From: Cupriavidus cauae
GTDB taxonomy: Bacteria; Pseudomonadota; Gammaproteobacteria; Burkholderiales; Burkholderiaceae
Direction: 5' to 3'
NCBI RefSeq assembly: GCF_008632125.1
Contig: NZ_VWRN01000014.1
Location: forward strand, 1-64,000
Length of the DNA stretch: 64,000 nt
Positions 46,301 to 57,235 of this stretch are shown piece by piece. Under the pieces are notes generated by a model, which worked only from the letters and a program-made list of their open reading frames with translations, was not told the DNA's origin and searched no databases. The number at the start of each line of letters is the position of its first letter. The first letter of the stretch is position 1. The position numbers and the translations under genes were made by a program.

Positions 46301-48124
46301 TGCCGATAGACAGGGTGTTGTGGCCAGCCCGGAAGAGCCAGTCATCACGTATCCGGTCCTCGATGAAAACCAGTTGTCCTTGAGGTGGAATCTCTCAACC
46401 GGATCGGTGGGCGCAACCCACACCTCGTCAATAAAACCCGACTGATGCAACTGACTGGCTGCGACACGCAGCGCGGACAGATCGCCCTCAGCGAACTGCC
46501 GAAGGTAAGGCCCCTCGAAAGGGTCAATCAAAAGAACCCTCTTCGCAAAACGCGCACGCATCCCCAACTCACTGACCAGGTGCTGCACCTGCAAGTGGGC
46601 AGAGCTCGCATCCTGCGGGCAGCACTTGATCAAGAGCGTCACATCAGGGTGAGCTGACGGCTCGGGGATCGGCACTTCTTTATCGGTATCCAGCGCGCAA
46701 GCAGGGTGCAATGACCGCATCAACTCGCCGTAGTAGGTATCAAAGCCAGGCAGCGCACTCAAGGCCTCCACTTGGCGCTCAGGTGTCCTACGTCGTGCCA
46801 ATTCATGATCGGACCATCCCAACTCCCCAATGGCGTACAGCCTTGCGGCGCAATCTAGGAAGCGCGAAGCCGTCAGACGCACGATGTCTCGGCCAATGTC
46901 GATGTACTGCAAAGTGCCTGAAGCGGTGATCCGCAGGTTGTCTCGCTTGACATTGCTGGTCACCACACCTGCGCGATAAAGCTTCTGCAAGAAGTGACGA
47001 GACAACTCCAATGGCCAACGTCGTCCCGGCTCCTGCAAAGGTTCTGAGTCAAGCCGAATCAGTGCCCCAGGGTCAGAGTCATCGCAAATGTCGAATGCAA
47101 TGACCGCATCCCCAACGGATGCCGCCAGGCTCCTGATCTCACTGAGCGCTTCATAGGTCAGCGAGTACGGGTAGAAACTCTTGAAGGTGCCAGACGGATC
47201 TCGCCAGACCACGCCCTCTTGCCCCCAACCCAACACCGAGGCGTCAGACGTCATATGAGCGCGATGCCACACCTCCGCGGCCTGAGCCAACGCCAGCCTG
47301 GACTTTGCCCATGCATCTGACTTCTGATTGGCCTGCGTCACCACTCCATCCAGCGAGTACACCGCGTAGGCAGGCTCTGTCACCACACAGCCCTCGTTTG
47401 GCCGATTCATCAGCAAGCCAGCAACTAGCCAGTGGTCTTCGGCGCTGTTGGCATTGGGGTACCTGATGCCCGAACATGTGCGAAGCACCAAATTGCATGA
47501 CGGCAGCTCATTGGGGACTTGCTGGCGACAAAACGCTTGAATGAAGCCATTGAGACGGCTTTGATCCAGGAGGATTTCAGCCATTGCCCAGTTCACGGCG
47601 GGCAGTAACTCGCCATCGACCGACAGGCGATTGCTTCCAATGACGAACAAGGTGCCACGCTGATCGCCGGCTTGCACCAGCGCCCGCAGGCTAGAGGGTT
47701 CTGCAAAGCGATCGTCGGCGTCCAATCGAGCGACCCACTTCGCATTTGGAAAGCACTCGTCCACCAGGTCGAGCAAGCCATTCCTGGATTGGGTGGGCGA
47801 ACCGAAGTGCCCTGCTGCGACTACCAGCCGAGGGTCAGACAAGAGGTCGGCATGCAGCGATTGCATCCAACCCTCATCCGAACTGTCGTCCAGCACCAGG
47901 AACGCCAGATCGTCTGCCATGTCTTGCGCCATGGCGCTCCGCAACGCCTCGTTCAAACCACTCGGGTGGTTGCGGTGAGACAGACCCACGATGACCGATG
48001 CTTGCATGGCGACGTCACCGGGTGCGATGAGGAAGTGAATGTTTCGGTGCGTCAGGCGTACCTTGGGTACCCTCGGCTCTGACCAATCTGGCAGCCCTGG
48101 CTGCTCATGCCCGTTCACGCTCAT
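46052..48124 (-). CDS. Glycosyltransferase-kinase fusion, 3'-truncated
   Basis: A 690-codon frame of which about the first 574 codons are genuine. Residues 40-260: GT-A glycosyltransferase fold (VIVGLSHRNHPSGLNEAL, DxD-type RLDADDRF at 133-140). Residues 295-470: protein/small-molecule kinase-like domain with a glycine loop LGWGQEGVVW (298-307), K315, catalytic-loop-like NVKRDN (391-396) and DIG in place of DFG (409-411). From about 495 a third domain begins (DVTLLIKCCPQDASSAHLQVQHL) and stops at the junction near 46,400; the last 116 residues are antisense of the HTH genes. It overlaps the upstream glycosyltransferase stop by four bases. The substrate is unknown. Confidence 0.7.
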   Translation of the reverse strand: MSVNGHEQPGLPDWSEPRVPKVRLTHRNIHFLIAPGDVAMQASVIVGLSHRNHPSGLNEALRSAMAQDMADDLAFLVLDDSSDEGWMQSLHADLLSDPRLVVAAGHFGSPTQSRNGLLDLVDECFPNAKWVARLDADDRFAEPSSLRALVQAGDQRGTLFVIGSNRLSVDGELLPAVNWAMAEILLDQSRLNGFIQAFCRQQVPNELPSCNLVLRTCSGIRYPNANSAEDHWLVAGLLMNRPNEGCVVTEPAYAVYSLDGVVTQANQKSDAWAKSRLALAQAAEVWHRAHMTSDASVLGWGQEGVVWRDPSGTFKSFYPYSLTYEALSEIRSLAASVGDAVIAFDICDDSDPGALIRLDSEPLQEPGRRWPLELSRHFLQKLYRAGVVTSNVKRDNLRITASGTLQYIDIGRDIVRLTASRFLDCAARLYAIGELGWSDHELARRRTPERQVEALSALPGFDTYYGELMRSLHPACALDTDKEVPIPEPSAHPDVTLLIKCCPQDASSAHLQVQHLVSELGMRARFAKRVLLIDPFEGPYLRQFAEGDLSALRVAASQLHQSGFIDEVWVAPTDPVERFHLKDNWFSSRTGYVMTGSSGLATTPCLSASTLGFIARLRQRGLGRFKTAILRDECEGLAQVIPLWFGGGGRGRFDNGLRVAQGWQRRFVGHALADCLLIGDDLIDWIADGL
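46284..46445 (+). pseudogene. Second HTH gene, cut after 38 codons
   Basis: A frame starting at ATG 46284 (GGAGG six bases upstream, overlapping the previous gene by 17 bp) encodes KPKVDADRQG... then VLDENQLSLRWNLS, the opening of another RWN-type HTH. At about 46,397-46,402 the similarity ends: the following DNA is the reverse strand of the glycosyltransferase-kinase gene, and the frame stops at 46,445. I read it as a broken gene at a recombination junction. Confidence 0.65.
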
Positions 48125-48912
48125 GGCATGTCAACGCCAAACAGATCACGGGCACGCGCCTTGAACCTGGTCATGACGTCAGGCGACATCAAGTGACCGT
48201 GCATCGCCAGGAACTGAAGCAGACCTGCGCGCTTCTCAGGGCTGCCGGGGCGGGACAAAGCATCTGCCTGGCTGTCAATGTGCCAGGTCGCTGTCATTCG
48301 GTGGGTGAATGCCACTTTCAAATCAGGCAGTCCGAGTAAACGCACGGCCAAGTCTCGGTCATTGGTGCTGGGTAGACCATCGGTGAAGCCACCGACACGC
48401 ATCAGGGCCTCCAGCTTGACAAAGGTATTGCTGCCCTGCCACCCGGGGTTACCGGCGAGGAAGTCATCCACTGTGACCGAAGACAACGGCGCTCTCGGAA
48501 TCTCAACGCCATCCTTCATCACCCGAAGACCAGACAAGACGACGTCAGCACCACCGCGGGCACCTGCTCGCTCACATTGGCTCAAGTGATCGGGGTCCCA
48601 TTCATCGTCGTCATCGAGTATCGCCACGTAGCCATCAAAGCCTTGTTCTTGCAGCCAAGACAAGCCGGTGTTCCAGGTGCCAGCAGCCCCTTGCATGCGC
48701 TCGTTCCGCAGGACAACGACGCCATTGATAAACGGATTACTGATCACACCATCTAATGCGCCAGGCTCTGGTAATCGACGATCAAATGCGAGCAGCAAAA
48801 GGTCTGGACGTCGGTACTGCTGGATGACGGAGATCAGAGCACGGCGCAGCAAATCTGGATTCTTGGGCTTTGAAGCGATCAGTGTGGCGATGGGTATGTG
48901 CTGCCCGGTCAT
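48121..48912 (-). CDS. Family 2 glycosyltransferase
   Basis: A 263-residue GT-A enzyme: ATLIASKPKNPDLLRRALISV, NERMQGAAGTWNTGL, and the metal-binding ILDDDDEWDP (98-107), followed by a GSNTFVKLEAL/ GGFTDGLPSTNDRDLAVRL acceptor region. It transfers a sugar from a nucleotide-sugar donor. It is the first gene of a two-gene unit with the glycosyltransferase-kinase (ATGA overlap at 48,121). No polysaccharide export or sugar-nucleotide genes are adjacent, so the product is unclear. Confidence 0.8.
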   Translation of the reverse strand: MTGQHIPIATLIASKPKNPDLLRRALISVIQQYRRPDLLLLAFDRRLPEPGALDGVISNPFINGVVVLRNERMQGAAGTWNTGLSWLQEQGFDGYVAILDDDDEWDPDHLSQCERAGARGGADVVLSGLRVMKDGVEIPRAPLSSVTVDDFLAGNPGWQGSNTFVKLEALMRVGGFTDGLPSTNDRDLAVRLLGLPDLKVAFTHRMTATWHIDSQADALSRPGSPEKRAGLLQFLAMHGHLMSPDVMTRFKARARDLFGVDMP

Positions 48913-48920
48913 GGGCTATA

Positions 48921-49081
48921 TTCTCTGCGCGTTCTGCGCGCTTCTATCTGATCAGCTTGGCACCGACGCAGTCAACGTCGCTGTCGGGTCGAAAGCCACC
49001 GGTCGCCACGCACCCAGCCTTAAGGCGCCGGGCGACCGGCGGCTCTGCAGCGGTTGCGGTCAGTGAGATGCGCGCAGAGAA
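48921..49081. repeat. Nested inverted repeats between glycosyltransferase and ptx genes
   Basis: Outer pair TTCTCTGCGCG (48921-48931) and CGCGCAGAGAA (49071-49081) are perfect 11-bp inverted repeats. An inner pair GCCACCGGTCGCC (48995-49007) and GGCGACCGGCGGC (49031-49043) match at 12 of 13. The 161-bp structure fills the 204-bp spacer and has no coding capacity. It could be a MITE-like remnant or a processed hairpin. Confidence 0.6.
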
Positions 49082-49116
49082 GGTCAGCTCTCGGCCAGAA
49101 GCAGACATTCGTTTTG

Positions 49117-51032
<1,916 letters not shown>

Positions 51033-51842
51033 TTATTTGAACTTGCGACGCAGGAAGGAGCTGAAGGCGTCGACGAGGGTAACCATGCCTAAAATAACCA
51101 GCAAAATAGCCGAGACATCCTGGTATTGCATGATGCGCAGAGAGCCCATCAGCTCGAACCCGATTCCACCGGCGCCGACCATGCCCATCACGGTCGAAGC
51201 ACGGAAGTTGTATTCCCATCGATAGATCGCGGTATCGGCCATTTGCGGAAGCACTTGGGGAAAGATCCCATGAAAAATCACCTGCAATGGCGTGCAGCCC
51301 GCTGCATGCGCGGCTTCTACCGGTGCCGGATCGGCATGTTCGATCGATTCCGAAAAAAATTTGGCGATCATGCCAACCGAATGTAAGCCTAGGGCTAAAA
51401 CACCCGGCAATGCGCCGAAGCCAACGGCTGCCACGAACAGGATGCCCATGATCAGTTCGGGTATCGATCGCAAAGCGTTTAACAGGCCGCGTGTGGCTTG
51501 ATACACGAGTGGATGAGGGCTAGTATTCCGCGCGGCGAGCACTCCTAAGGGAATGGATAGCAATACCGCGATTGCCGTACCGGCGATACTCATGGCCAAG
51601 GTATCCAGTACCGGTTTGACCCAGGTGCCAGCCTGCGAGAAGTTCGGTGGGAACATCTCGCCGGCAATTTTTACCAGGCTTGGCATGCCATCCTTCAATC
51701 GCTCGGCATCAAATAGGCCGACGTAATACCAGCAACCGATCACAATCGCCAGCACAACGGCAAACTGCAGTATCGTGCGGTTCCATACGCGCTGGCGCTC
51801 GGCCAGAATCAAACCAAAATCAGCTTGCATGCTGTCGCTCAC
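51033..51842 (-). CDS. ptxC: Phosphite ABC transporter permease
   Basis: A 269-residue inner-membrane permease of the PhnE type with about six membrane segments. The EAA loop that contacts the ATPase is EAAHAAGCTPLQVIFHGIFPQ. It follows ptxB directly; its GTG start (51842) is adjacent to the ptxB stop, with an ATG four codons later (51830) as an alternative. It lies 24 bp before ptxD. Confidence 0.92.
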   Translation of the reverse strand: MSDSMQADFGLILAERQRVWNRTILQFAVVLAIVIGCWYYVGLFDAERLKDGMPSLVKIAGEMFPPNFSQAGTWVKPVLDTLAMSIAGTAIAVLLSIPLGVLAARNTSPHPLVYQATRGLLNALRSIPELIMGILFVAAVGFGALPGVLALGLHSVGMIAKFFSESIEHADPAPVEAAHAAGCTPLQVIFHGIFPQVLPQMADTAIYRWEYNFRASTVMGMVGAGGIGFELMGSLRIMQYQDVSAILLVILGMVTLVDAFSSFLRRKFK

Positions 51843-53524
<1,682 letters not shown>

Positions 53525-53591
53525 GACACCTCCGGCAGATTTGAAATCGTAATCAAAAATGATGACCTGATTACGAATCTGAATTGCAGCG

Positions 53592-53625
53592 ATGGTAATG
53601 TCGTGATATGACACCCTGATGACTC
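53592..53625 (-). promoter_or_regulatory. Pho box and -10 of the ptx operon
   Basis: On the minus strand GAGTCAT-CAGG-GTGTCAT (53625-53608) is two 7-bp PHO half-sites with the canonical 4-bp gap. A further TGACATCAACG half-site lies just upstream at the same 11-bp period. A -10-like TACCAT (53597-53592) is ten bases downstream, the spacing where PhoB replaces the -35 element. The transcript leader to ptxA would be about 60 nt. This predicts induction in phosphate starvation. Confidence 0.75.
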
Positions 53626-53769
53626 GTTGATGTCATTTTTGAGACATGGTCGCGGGTGCCTGTGAGGGAAATAAGTTGTGCTATCTATGCCAAATATAGA
53701 CGCCTGCTATCGGTCGATAGCCGCCGATCCAAGCGCGCAGCACGAGGGGCAGCTCTCAGCCTATAGTGG

Positions 53770-53904
53770 TCATCTCCTCGTGTGCTCCCAGAAGCCAAGA
53801 AAGGAGAAGACCGACCAGCCCCAAAAGTGGTACTGCATGGCATCAAGCATCCTGGCCGCGATGTACAAGGCGATGAACAAGAGGATGTTGGAGATGAGTT
53901 TCAT
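53770..53904 (-). CDS. Small membrane protein (44 aa)
   Basis: A 44-residue reading frame with one strong membrane segment (NILLFIALYIAARML) and an aromatic C-terminus (YHFWGWSVFSFLGFWEH). AAGGA lies nine bases before the ATG at 53904. It is downstream of the peptidase gene on the same strand. Its size and hydrophobicity fit a small membrane or holin-like protein, but it matches nothing I know. Confidence 0.4.
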   Translation of the reverse strand: MKLISNILLFIALYIAARMLDAMQYHFWGWSVFSFLGFWEHTRR

Positions 53905-54044
53905 ATCACCGGGTCCTTAACTGAAGACCGGGAGGAGCATGCGCCCATCCCAGCCTTGCGTGTGAGCGATCACATACCCTGGCCTCATCCATGCAACTGA
54001 TGCGCAAAGCATGGGTGTCGCGCCTCTGTTGCCCTCTGTACAAC

Positions 54045-55091
54045 TCACGCGAAAAGTGATGCCAGATCAGTTTGGCTCGCATGGCCTGCGGCTTCAAAGC
54101 GCTCGAGTGTGGCCACGGGTACCTTGGCGAACTGATACTCGCCCGCTCGAGTGGGATGACGTCGCACAGCCTGCCCCTCTTGGCTACCGGCTTCCCACAC
54201 GAGCACATACAACGCATCACCATGCAAGTCGTAATCAATGGCACCTTTGCCTGCCAACAGCACGCGGGCGCCTCGGGGGCCAGTCAGCGCAGACGTCAGA
54301 CTGTGGTGTGAGTTCACCTTCCGCCAAGCGGTCGTGGCATGCACCGCACGGTAGAAGATTGACCCTTGACGAGCCGCTGTAGGTTTTGTCGGGACAGGTG
54401 TTTGCATGGTGTGTTGGACTGGCTGGACGATGGTTTGAGTGGGGAAGACGGCTGGGGCGGACCCAATCATTGGCGCGTCCACGTCGGGAAACCCAACGTA
54501 GTGCTCCTGATGCATGCCTGGCGCACCCGGCGTACCGGGTTGAATGAGACAGCCCTTTGGGGCGGCGTAGCTGTCCACTCGACGGACAGGCGCTTCATGC
54601 CAGCGGATGTTGAAAGCCGCCAGGCGCGGGAAGAAGTACAGCGAGTGGTAGGGAAGGTGATCGTGGATCCACCAGGCCATGTTGGTCCAACTGCCACCTC
54701 GCTCGATGTGATCCACCAGCCAGGGCACCACGATGCAAGCCGTGGCACCGCGCTTGCCTTGCGCATCCGGATAGTCCCAGATATGAGCCGAGTAGTTGGA
54801 CGCATTGCTGGCGCAATTGAGCTTGTTCTGATTGCCAAACTCGTTGACGGCAGGCGAGCGGTAACCCGAGCGAACATGAATGCGCCCAAAGGTGGCTTGC
54901 AGCGGTTCCAGCAGTTGTTGGCAAAGCTGCTCGCCAGCGTAGATGGCCGCGTCAGGGTGATCAGGAATGTTGCGCAAACCGTGCCAGGCGGCAATCTCGC
55001 TGTGCAGGAAATCGCGCATGAAGAAGTGCTCGGACAGGGGGACGCGCCCGAACTCTTCGAGTTTCTCGTAGGACGTGATGGATGTTGTCAT
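54045..55091 (-). CDS. M15-like peptidase/peptidoglycan-hydrolase-like protein
   Basis: A 348-residue protein. Residues about 60-110 (ATFGRIHVRSGYRSPAVNEF and then SNYSAHIWDYPDA) follow the SGYRSPxVN...SxHxxxxAxD pattern of M15 (VanY/D-Ala-D-Ala) peptidases, with likely zinc ligands in the SAHIWD region. The C-terminal half is Pro/Thr-rich (PTQTIVQPVQHTMQTPVPTKP) and then a 100-residue region of unknown type. There is no signal peptide. It lies between the 103-residue hypothetical and a small membrane protein in one direction. Confidence 0.65.
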   Translation of the reverse strand: MTTSITSYEKLEEFGRVPLSEHFFMRDFLHSEIAAWHGLRNIPDHPDAAIYAGEQLCQQLLEPLQATFGRIHVRSGYRSPAVNEFGNQNKLNCASNASNYSAHIWDYPDAQGKRGATACIVVPWLVDHIERGGSWTNMAWWIHDHLPYHSLYFFPRLAAFNIRWHEAPVRRVDSYAAPKGCLIQPGTPGAPGMHQEHYVGFPDVDAPMIGSAPAVFPTQTIVQPVQHTMQTPVPTKPTAARQGSIFYRAVHATTAWRKVNSHHSLTSALTGPRGARVLLAGKGAIDYDLHGDALYVLVWEAGSQEGQAVRRHPTRAGEYQFAKVPVATLERFEAAGHASQTDLASLFA

Positions 55092-55118
55092 CGTGAACCT
55101 TCCCTTTCCTTCACTTGA

Positions 55119-55427
55119 TCAATGCGTGGTCTGGGTGTCATGGCCCAGACTGGTGTAAAGCGCCTTGAGCGCGGCCATGTCACGGCTGTGTTGCCGCTCC
55201 ATCTTGAGCAATGGGTTGTGAGCCAACCAAGGCGCAGTCCTGCGCAAGTTGCCCAGCAACCCCTGGCCTGCGTCGGCCAGCAGAAGTCGCTTGATGTGAT
55301 CCAGCCAGGTGATGACGGTCTGATCGTCCTCGACCCAGTACATCCTTCGCATGGCAGACAGGGCTACCGCATCCAGTGGCACGATGATGGGTCCACATTC
55401 CTCCACGGCCATGTAAATCATCGGCAT
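55119..55427 (-). CDS. Hypothetical protein next to the truncated integrase
   Basis: About 102 residues, mostly helical (LDAVALSAMRRMYWVEDD, TWLDHIKRLLLADAGQGLLGNL). Its start (ATG 55427 or GTG 55430) overlaps the last codon and stop of the truncated integrase. It does not resemble an integrase C-terminus in any frame. I do not recognise a family. It heads a three-gene run with the peptidase and the 44-residue protein. Confidence 0.55.
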   Translation of the reverse strand: MPMIYMAVEECGPIIVPLDAVALSAMRRMYWVEDDQTVITWLDHIKRLLLADAGQGLLGNLRRTAPWLAHNPLLKMERQHSRDMAALKALYTSLGHDTQTTH

Positions 55428-56326
55428 CACGCCGGAATGATCCGGTGGCCGTTGGCCTTCTCACGCTTTGTTCTCTTCAACCGTGAAGAGGGCACGTAAA
55501 GCAGACCGTTGTCGAGGTCAAACTCTTCCCAGCGTGCTTGTCTCAACTCTCCTGGGCGCAGCATCAGCATGGGGGCCAATTTCAGAGCGCATTTCACGAC
55601 GAATGTGCCCGTGTAGCCATCGATCGACCTCAGCAAAGCTCCCAGAGGCTCAGGTTTGACGATGGCTGCGTGGTGCTTCACAACGGGCTGTTGCAGCGCG
55701 TCACGGATGTCCTGACATGGGTCGCGCAGATCCCTGCCTTCCGCAATGGCGAAGCGGAACACCCGCGCACAGTGCTCGCGCAGCCGATGTGCGGTCTCCA
55801 GGGTGTCGTTACGCTCCACAGCACGGCAGGCCTCGAGCACCGTCTTGGGTGTGATGTCTTCAAGCAGCATGTGCCCAAAGCGGGGGAAGGCATGCAACTC
55901 GAGGCGCCGGATGATCTTGGAACTGTAGGAATCCATCCATTGGCGCTTTTTCACCGAAAACCATCGGCGCGCTACTTCTTCGAAGCTGCCGATGGGGGGC
56001 TCGCCGGCCTTGCTCCTGCGGGCTGCCTCCTTGAGCGCCTTGCGCTCTTGCTTGGCCGCGTGCCGTGCCTGCATGGGATCTCCACCCTGAGCAAGACATG
56101 ACCAAACTTCACGGGCTTTGTGGCGTGCGTCTTCGAGTCCGACCTTGGGATAGGTGCCCAAGCTCAGCGTTTTGCGCTTGCCTTCAAAAGTGTAGTCAAT
56201 TCGCCACACATGCGTGCTTCCCCAGGCGAATGGCACCAGGTACAAGCCGCCTCCATCACTGAGTCGACTCGCTCCGGGCTTGAGTGCTTTGATCTCGCGG
56301 TCGCCCTTGATCTTCTCCAAAGCCAT
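55427..56326 (-). CDS. P4-family tyrosine integrase, C-terminally truncated
   Basis: A 299-residue protein against about 400 for the family. It has the DUF4102 arm-binding N-terminus (KALKPGASRLSDGGGLYLVPF), the core-binding domain (about 110-215) and the first part of the catalytic domain with Arg I (LMLRPGELRQARW, R257). The frame stops after NGHRIIPA, so the HxxR, second His and nucleophilic Tyr are missing, and none of the three minus frames beyond contains them. It therefore cannot recombine by itself. AAGGAGG precedes the ATG. It reads away from the att2 repeat, as P4-type integrases do. Confidence 0.85.
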   Translation of the reverse strand: MALEKIKGDREIKALKPGASRLSDGGGLYLVPFAWGSTHVWRIDYTFEGKRKTLSLGTYPKVGLEDARHKAREVWSCLAQGGDPMQARHAAKQERKALKEAARRSKAGEPPIGSFEEVARRWFSVKKRQWMDSYSSKIIRRLELHAFPRFGHMLLEDITPKTVLEACRAVERNDTLETAHRLREHCARVFRFAIAEGRDLRDPCQDIRDALQQPVVKHHAAIVKPEPLGALLRSIDGYTGTFVVKCALKLAPMLMLRPGELRQARWEEFDLDNGLLYVPSSRLKRTKREKANGHRIIPA

Positions 56327-56432
56327 CTTGTGGCCTCCTTACGCTGAACTCGTTGAAGAGCGCTGCGAAGATCGTCGGAAGGTATTTGGACTTTCCGCAA
56401 AATCTTCTGCAACGGCGCTTGGATCGGGGCGT

Positions 56433-56517
56433 ACCTCGTCGGACCTCGCCGGAATGAAAAAAGCCCTAAGTCGTTGAAGACAAAGGGCTTTTCGGATTCC
56501 GACGAACCTCGTCGGAC
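56433..56517. repeat. ACCTCGTCGGAC repeats beside the integrase (possible arm sites)
   Basis: ACCTCGTCGGAC occurs at 56433-56444 and 56506-56517; the second lies in a perfect palindrome TCCGACGA-ACC-TCGTCGGA (56498-56516). Direct repeats between an integrase gene and its attachment site are typical integrase or excisionase arm sites; the role is inferred. Confidence 0.5.
56457..56492 (-). terminator. Bidirectional terminator between att2 and the integrase
   Basis: AAAAGCCCT...AGGGCTTTT with Ts on both sides. On the minus strand it would stop transcription arriving from the right (for example from a distal tRNA gene) before the integrase. Confidence 0.8.
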
Positions 56518-56523
56518 AAGTAT

Positions 56524-56545
56524 CTGGTGGTGGATTCTACCGGAA
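56524..56545. repeat. Internal attachment-like repeat (att2)
   Basis: Carries the same CTGGTGGTGGA core (56524-56534) as 45,688 with weaker similarity after it. It separates the integrase of Island 1 from the HTH gene of Island 2, the position expected where two islands share a tandem junction. Confidence 0.5.
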
Positions 56546-56739
56546 CCTTGAACCGCTTATCTTCAGCGATGCCGAAACGTCCCCATAGAAGTGGGAATCG
56601 GCGCGCCGAGCAGGGACATATGTGCAACCCGCTGATGCTCGCATTGCGCTGAGACTGCACGGAGGCCTTGCCGAGGACTTGGCTTCGTGGCCGACGTCAC
56701 GCCTGAATGCGTTGCCTTCAACCACGAACGGAGTCAACC

Positions 56740-57213
56740 ATGCAGAAGATGATGATGAACGAAAACGAGCTGGCCACGCGCTGGAACATCAGCCCCAAGA
56801 CGTTACAGCGCTGGCGCAGCGAAGGCCGCGGGCCTCGATTCATGAAAATGTCCAAGCGCGTCGTGTACCCCATTGACGAGGTCTTCGACTTCGAGTCCCA
56901 AGCCCTCCGGTCAGCGACGTGGGAGCAAGCATCCGACGTCGTCCTCCCGAGCGGCTCGAAGTTGGTTGATGCGCGCGAGATATCGTATATGACCGGACTG
57001 CCCCTGTACGTCTTCACGCAAAAGCAGATGCGAGAGGCGTTGGGCATCCCGCATCGTCGGGTTCAGAAGCTCATCCGGTTCGACCGCGACGAGGTCATGG
57101 TATGGGCCAAACGTTGGTTGCAGGACGCTCAAGATCAGGGCATCGACGTGAAGGCCGATCCCGCCAGCCAGCATAGATCGTTGCTGCATGCCTTGGCATC
57201 GCTGCCCGTCTGA
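56740..57213 (+). CDS. Excisionase-like helix-turn-helix protein
   Basis: A 157-residue protein. The HTH at about 7-45 (NENELATRWNISPKTLQRWRSEGRGPRFMKM, then VVYPIDEV) is closely related to that at 45,938. The C-terminal part (about 70-140) has a second HTH-like segment (REALGIPHRRVQKLIRFDRDEVMVW), so it may be a fusion of the two HTH genes that are separate in Island 1. GGAG lies seven bases before the ATG. Confidence 0.8.
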   Translation: MQKMMMNENELATRWNISPKTLQRWRSEGRGPRFMKMSKRVVYPIDEVFDFESQALRSATWEQASDVVLPSGSKLVDAREISYMTGLPLYVFTQKQMREALGIPHRRVQKLIRFDRDEVMVWAKRWLQDAQDQGIDVKADPASQHRSLLHALASLPV

Positions 57214-57235
57214 CCACTGCATCCGCGCCACCGGC

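Noticed and set aside
53906-54244. A 112-codon minus-strand frame downstream of the M15-like gene
   Set aside because: It overlaps the end of the peptidase gene in another frame and has no coding character.
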